DNA from: Candidatus Heimdallarchaeota archaeon
GTDB taxonomy: Archaea; Asgardarchaeota; Heimdallarchaeia; Heimdallarchaeales; Kariarchaeaceae
DNA length: 9,060 nucleotides
Reading direction: 5' to 3'
Assembly (NCBI GenBank): GCA_029882335.1
Contig: JAOUKW010000153.1
Span: 1-9,060 of the forward strand
Part shown: piece after piece, positions 6,552 to 9,060 of the stretch
Position numbering within the stretch: the first letter of the stretch is position 1
How the letters are laid out: each line of letters starts with the position of its first letter
Notes under the pieces: generated by a model
Databases searched by the model: none
The model's input: the letters and a program-made list of their open reading frames with translations, nothing else
What the model was told of the DNA's origin: nothing
Program-made: the position numbers and the translations under genes

Positions 6552-6867
6552 TTAATAATTATTTTATTTCAAAATCATAACTTGAAAATTAATATAATTT
6601 CAAATTTAGATTTCAATTTTTAATAACATACAATAAAATAGATTTAAGGTAATTCAATTGTTTATAGTTATTGCATTTATTGTAAAATATCTCTTAGAGT
6701 ATTAAATGTCTTTATAGAATTTTATTTACACTAATATTTTCCTTCACTCTATCTACAGATGATTTAGGTTTCGCAAGGACAATTAATTTCAAAATATTCT
6801 CAGAAAACTATCCATTGCTTACTTTAATTCAATCAATTTTATATTACTGAAAAATAAAATTAGTAAA
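6552..6867. other. Gene-free region with AT-rich 3' hairpins and a promoter
   Basis: No coding signal is visible. The left end holds repeated TTTCAA/TTGAAA elements: TTTCAA (6567-6572) pairs with TTGAAA (6582-6587) across a nine-base loop, while TTGAAAATT (6582-6590) can instead pair with AATTTCAA (6596-6603). A further TTTCAA (6611-6616) is followed by TTTTT (6617-6621). Together with the T-rich stretch at 6561-6569 this suits termination of the repeat-protein transcript. The right end carries the TATA box for the next gene. Confidence 0.5.
6836..6846 (+). promoter_or_regulatory. TATA box for a leaderless transcript
   Basis: TTTTATATTA is very close to the archaeal TATA consensus and is centred about 26 bases before ATG 6868. 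Transcription would therefore start at or next to the start codon. The absence of any SD before 6868 agrees with a leaderless mRNA. Confidence 0.5.
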
Positions 6868-8505
6868 ATGAGAAGATTAAATCTAGTTTTATTATTTAGT
6901 TTAATCTTTTACTCAACACCCATAAATCCTACTCAACCAACTCAATTAGCTGTTGATCCGAATTTAATTGATCCAAATGTGATTTTACATGATATAATTC
7001 AAACAACAGAAATCCCTATTAGATTTTGGAGAGGCGATCCAAATTATTTTCAAATAATTGATAGTAAAATTTTTCCACTATTTGATTTTGGTGGATATAA
7101 TGTAATTCGAGGATTGGGTAAAGCATGGATAACTTGGACTGTACAAACAGGAGACCATAAAATAGCACTGGTTGCATTGTACAATAAAGGAAATATTGAT
7201 GTTTTTAAAGTCTATGATGACTATGAGTACACAGAAGTTTATTTTAAAGGTTTAGGACCAAGATTATTCCTTATAACAAGTACAGTTAATGTAACAAATT
7301 TTAGAATAATCAGTCCTACAATATCTGATTATTCAGTTAATTATCAATATGCTTCTGAGAATCATCAAATATGGGTGTATCAGACTGGTTTCAAATTATT
7401 TCTGATTGAAAATGGAATTGGTCGCAAATATATCATTAATAATGGTACTCATGCTGAAGAATTCTATACATCAGATATGGTTATTTCTTCAGGCTTGGAT
7501 TCTGCAATTATACAACGGGGTGATGGTGATTTAATAGTTGAAAAACCAAATTCTATTTTCACTCTTCCTGATTATTATTCAAACCAAACTGAAATTGCAC
7601 ACTTTATGTATGAATCAATGGTCTTTGATCCTGGTTCTGGTTTTGGAATCATAAATGGTATTGAAATCGTACTTCCTGATGATTCCATTGATGTATTTCC
7701 GTATGGATTAACATCGAGTATTGTACAAACGATAAAAAATGAATTTTATGAATATACTGGCTATAATTGGAATTTAGTTGCTAATCATTCTGGCGAATTG
7801 GTTATATTCGATTATTCTCTCATTGATATCGGTTTGTATGTGGGATCTGTGGCTGTTGATGGATTATCACTTATTGCAAGTGGAATTGATGATGATAATG
7901 ATTTGTTACCAAATGCCTTAGAAGATTATTATCGTACATTTGATAATAATCCTGATAGCGATGATGATGGAATATCGGATATGATAGAAGTTGCATTTTC
8001 TACAAATCCTTTAATTAATGATCGAAATAATGATGCAGATCAAGACGGATTGTCAAATATAATTGAATATGAAATACAATCAGATCCTGGTAATCCAGAT
8101 ACTGATTATGGAGGTTCATTTGATGGTTGGGAGTGGAAATATCAATTGAATGTGACTGACCCTTCAGATGATATTATTGATAATGATGCAGATGGCTTAG
8201 TTAATTATGTTGAAAGCGAGTACAATACCAATCCATATAGTATTGATACTGATGGTGATGGAATGGATGACAAATGGGAGATAACATTTGGCTTGGATCC
8301 CTTAGATCCGAGGGATGCGGAATATGACTATGACAATGATGGAATATCAAATCTACAAGAATACTTAGATGGGACTGATCCTTTGAAAAAAGACGGTCAG
8401 TTATTTATTAAAGGGTTCAAATTATGGTTTTTCGTAATTGTTCTTCTTGCAATTATTCCAGTACATACTACTTATAAAAAATTGTTAAATGATGAATTTG
8501 ACTAA
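6868..8505 (+). CDS. Membrane-anchored surface protein with Ca2+-binding thrombospondin-3-type repeats
   Basis: A 545-residue protein with a signal peptide (RR at 2-3, hydrophobic 5-16), an ectodomain of about 310 residues (25-335) that I do not recognise, and a Ca2+-binding region (339-508) rich in DxDxDG(x)xD motifs, such as DDDND (341-345), DSDDDG (363-368), DADQDG (389-394), DNDADG (438-443), DTDGDG (460-465) and DYDNDG (487-492), alternating with NxxE and TNP/TDP elements. This is the pattern of thrombospondin type 3 repeats. A single membrane segment (about 518-535) is followed by a short cytoplasmic tail (KKLLNDEFD). The protein is therefore anchored at its C-terminus with the calcium stalk next to the membrane and the unknown domain outermost. 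Aromatic, beta-rich composition and several N-x-S/T sequons fit a glycosylated surface receptor or adhesin. No enzymatic motif is seen. The promoter suggests a leaderless mRNA starting at this ATG. Confidence 0.85.
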   Translation: MRRLNLVLLFSLIFYSTPINPTQPTQLAVDPNLIDPNVILHDIIQTTEIPIRFWRGDPNYFQIIDSKIFPLFDFGGYNVIRGLGKAWITWTVQTGDHKIALVALYNKGNIDVFKVYDDYEYTEVYFKGLGPRLFLITSTVNVTNFRIISPTISDYSVNYQYASENHQIWVYQTGFKLFLIENGIGRKYIINNGTHAEEFYTSDMVISSGLDSAIIQRGDGDLIVEKPNSIFTLPDYYSNQTEIAHFMYESMVFDPGSGFGIINGIEIVLPDDSIDVFPYGLTSSIVQTIKNEFYEYTGYNWNLVANHSGELVIFDYSLIDIGLYVGSVAVDGLSLIASGIDDDNDLLPNALEDYYRTFDNNPDSDDDGISDMIEVAFSTNPLINDRNNDADQDGLSNIIEYEIQSDPGNPDTDYGGSFDGWEWKYQLNVTDPSDDIIDNDADGLVNYVESEYNTNPYSIDTDGDGMDDKWEITFGLDPLDPRDAEYDYDNDGISNLQEYLDGTDPLKKDGQLFIKGFKLWFFVIVLLAIIPVHTTYKKLLNDEFD

Positions 8506-8510
8506 AGATA

Positions 8511-8520
8511 TAGATATATT
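8511..8520 (+). promoter_or_regulatory. Candidate TATA box for the small CxxC protein gene
   Basis: TAGATATATT lies just after the stop codon of the surface-protein gene and is centred about 26 bases before the ATG at 8542. If functional it would make a leaderless transcript from 8542 rather than 8527. Read-through from the upstream gene is equally possible. Confidence 0.3.
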
Positions 8521-8526
8521 TTGTAC

Positions 8527-8799
8527 ATGGTAATAGAGAATATGTCAACTGTTGGAATACAATGTAAAAAATGTAAAGAACTGTGGAGAGTTGAGTTAAA
8601 ATCAGAAGGTGGTCATATTTCAGTATTTGCAGCTATATGTACCTGTTCTGCGATCTTAGTTGGCAATTATGATACTTCTATTGATGAAATAAAAAACAAT
8701 GATACTATGAGAAAGAAATATTTGTCAAATGGTAGTTTCGAGTATCTATTATTGTCTGAAGATGAATTACAAATGCTTCCATTTCTTGATATTGAATAA
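8527..8799 (+). CDS. Small protein with CxxC...CxC motif (possible zinc ribbon)
   Basis: A 90-residue protein I do not recognise. It has C13-x2-C16 and C38-x-C40 within a tryptophan-containing segment (CKKCKELW...AICTCS), a cysteine arrangement that could bind one zinc ion as a compact ribbon. The C-terminal half is acidic and charged (IDEIKNNDTMRKK; SEDELQ). There is no signal peptide or membrane segment, so it is probably cytoplasmic, unlike the three genes before it. It follows the surface-protein gene by 21 bases. ATG 8527, ATG 8542 and TTG 8521 are all in frame and none has an SD; 8542 would suit a leaderless mRNA, while 8527 keeps the longer ATG-initiated form. The stop codon directly abuts that of the convergent ornithine carbamoyltransferase gene. 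A role in nucleic-acid binding is only a guess. Confidence 0.65.
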   Translation: MVIENMSTVGIQCKKCKELWRVELKSEGGHISVFAAICTCSAILVGNYDTSIDEIKNNDTMRKKYLSNGSFEYLLLSEDELQMLPFLDIE

Positions 8800-9060
8800 C
8801 TAAGATAATCCCAAAAGAGCAAGTGTTACAGCCATAACTGTATACATACGATTTTCAGCCTCATCAAATACAATAGATCTTTCGGAATAAAACACCTCAT
8901 CATCAACTTCCTCTGATTTTCTTGGTAGACAATGCAAAAACACCCAGTCAGGTGCTGCATGTTTGCCAAGTTGCATAGTTACTTGGTAACCAGCGAATTC
9001 TTTTAATTTTTTCTCTTTTTCTGATTCTTGACCCATACTTATCCAAGTATCTGTAACAAT
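8800..9060 (-). CDS. argF: Ornithine carbamoyltransferase, C-terminal part (cut by window edge)
   Basis: The last 86 residues of an ornithine carbamoyltransferase, the cytosolic enzyme that joins carbamoyl phosphate and ornithine to make citrulline for arginine synthesis (or runs in the arginine deiminase pathway). The segment reads IVTDTWISMGQE at its start, the conserved TDxWxSMGQE of the family, then WVFLHCLPR (the HCLP ornithine-binding motif with its conserved cysteine), then DEVFYSERSIVFDEAENR and a final hydrophobic helix. The ATG at 9034-9036 is the internal Met of SMGQ, so the gene continues past the right edge; about 70% of a usual 300-330-residue enzyme is missing. HCLPR favours ornithine carbamoyltransferase over aspartate carbamoyltransferase (normally HPLPR). 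It is convergent with the small CxxC gene with no base between the two stop codons. Confidence 0.93.
   Translation of the reverse strand: MVTDTWISMGQESEKEKKLKEFAGYQVTMQLGKHAAPDWVFLHCLPRKSEEVDDEVFYSERSIVFDEAENRMYTVMAVTLALLGLS

Noticed and set aside
484..9060. Prophage, integrase or transposon cargo
   Set aside because: No integrase, transposase, terminal inverted repeats or attachment-site duplication is visible; the genes look like host exported proteins plus a metabolic gene.

Overview
The window is AT-rich (roughly two thirds A+T in genes, more between them) and looks archaeal. Three signs point that way: near-consensus TATA boxes about 26 bases ahead of likely start sites, an SD element (GGTGAT) that exactly complements the archaeal 16S rRNA tail ahead of one gene, and no recognisable SD ahead of others, as expected for leaderless mRNAs. 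The mix of exported multidomain proteins, N-glycosylation sequons and a lamin-tail-domain nuclease would suit an Asgard archaeon or a related lineage. That placement is inference, because no phylogenetic marker gene is complete here.

Layout. Positions 1-483 hold no gene but contain two inverted repeats. Positions 484-4532 encode one very large secreted nuclease, currently split into two reading frames by an apparent one-base deletion near 3560. In order it carries a signal peptide, lamin tail domain, Ig-like domain, two phospholipase D (HKD) domains, an Fn3-like domain, a second Ig-like domain, an endonuclease/exonuclease/phosphatase (EEP) domain, an Fn3 domain and a second lamin tail domain. 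Positions 4533-5162 are non-coding, with a candidate terminator and a cluster of TGAAT/ATTCA dyads. Positions 5163-6551 encode a secreted protein made of three tandem 141-residue carbohydrate-binding-like modules with an exact 423-bp period. Positions 6552-6867 are non-coding. Positions 6868-8505 encode a surface protein with a large unassigned ectodomain, Ca2+-binding thrombospondin-3-type repeats and a C-terminal membrane anchor. Positions 8527-8799 encode a small CxxC...CxC protein. The window closes with the C-terminal part of an ornithine carbamoyltransferase on the minus strand, whose stop codon directly abuts that of the small protein.

How the genes may work together. Three consecutive plus-strand genes encode exported proteins: a double-warhead nuclease, a multivalent binding protein and a membrane-anchored Ca2+-dependent surface protein. 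A shared role outside the cell, such as degrading or binding extracellular DNA or polymer-coated particles, is plausible but inferred. Each gene seems to have its own promoter, so this is a neighbourhood rather than a clear operon. The ornithine carbamoyltransferase is ordinary arginine metabolism and marks the edge of the exported-protein cluster.
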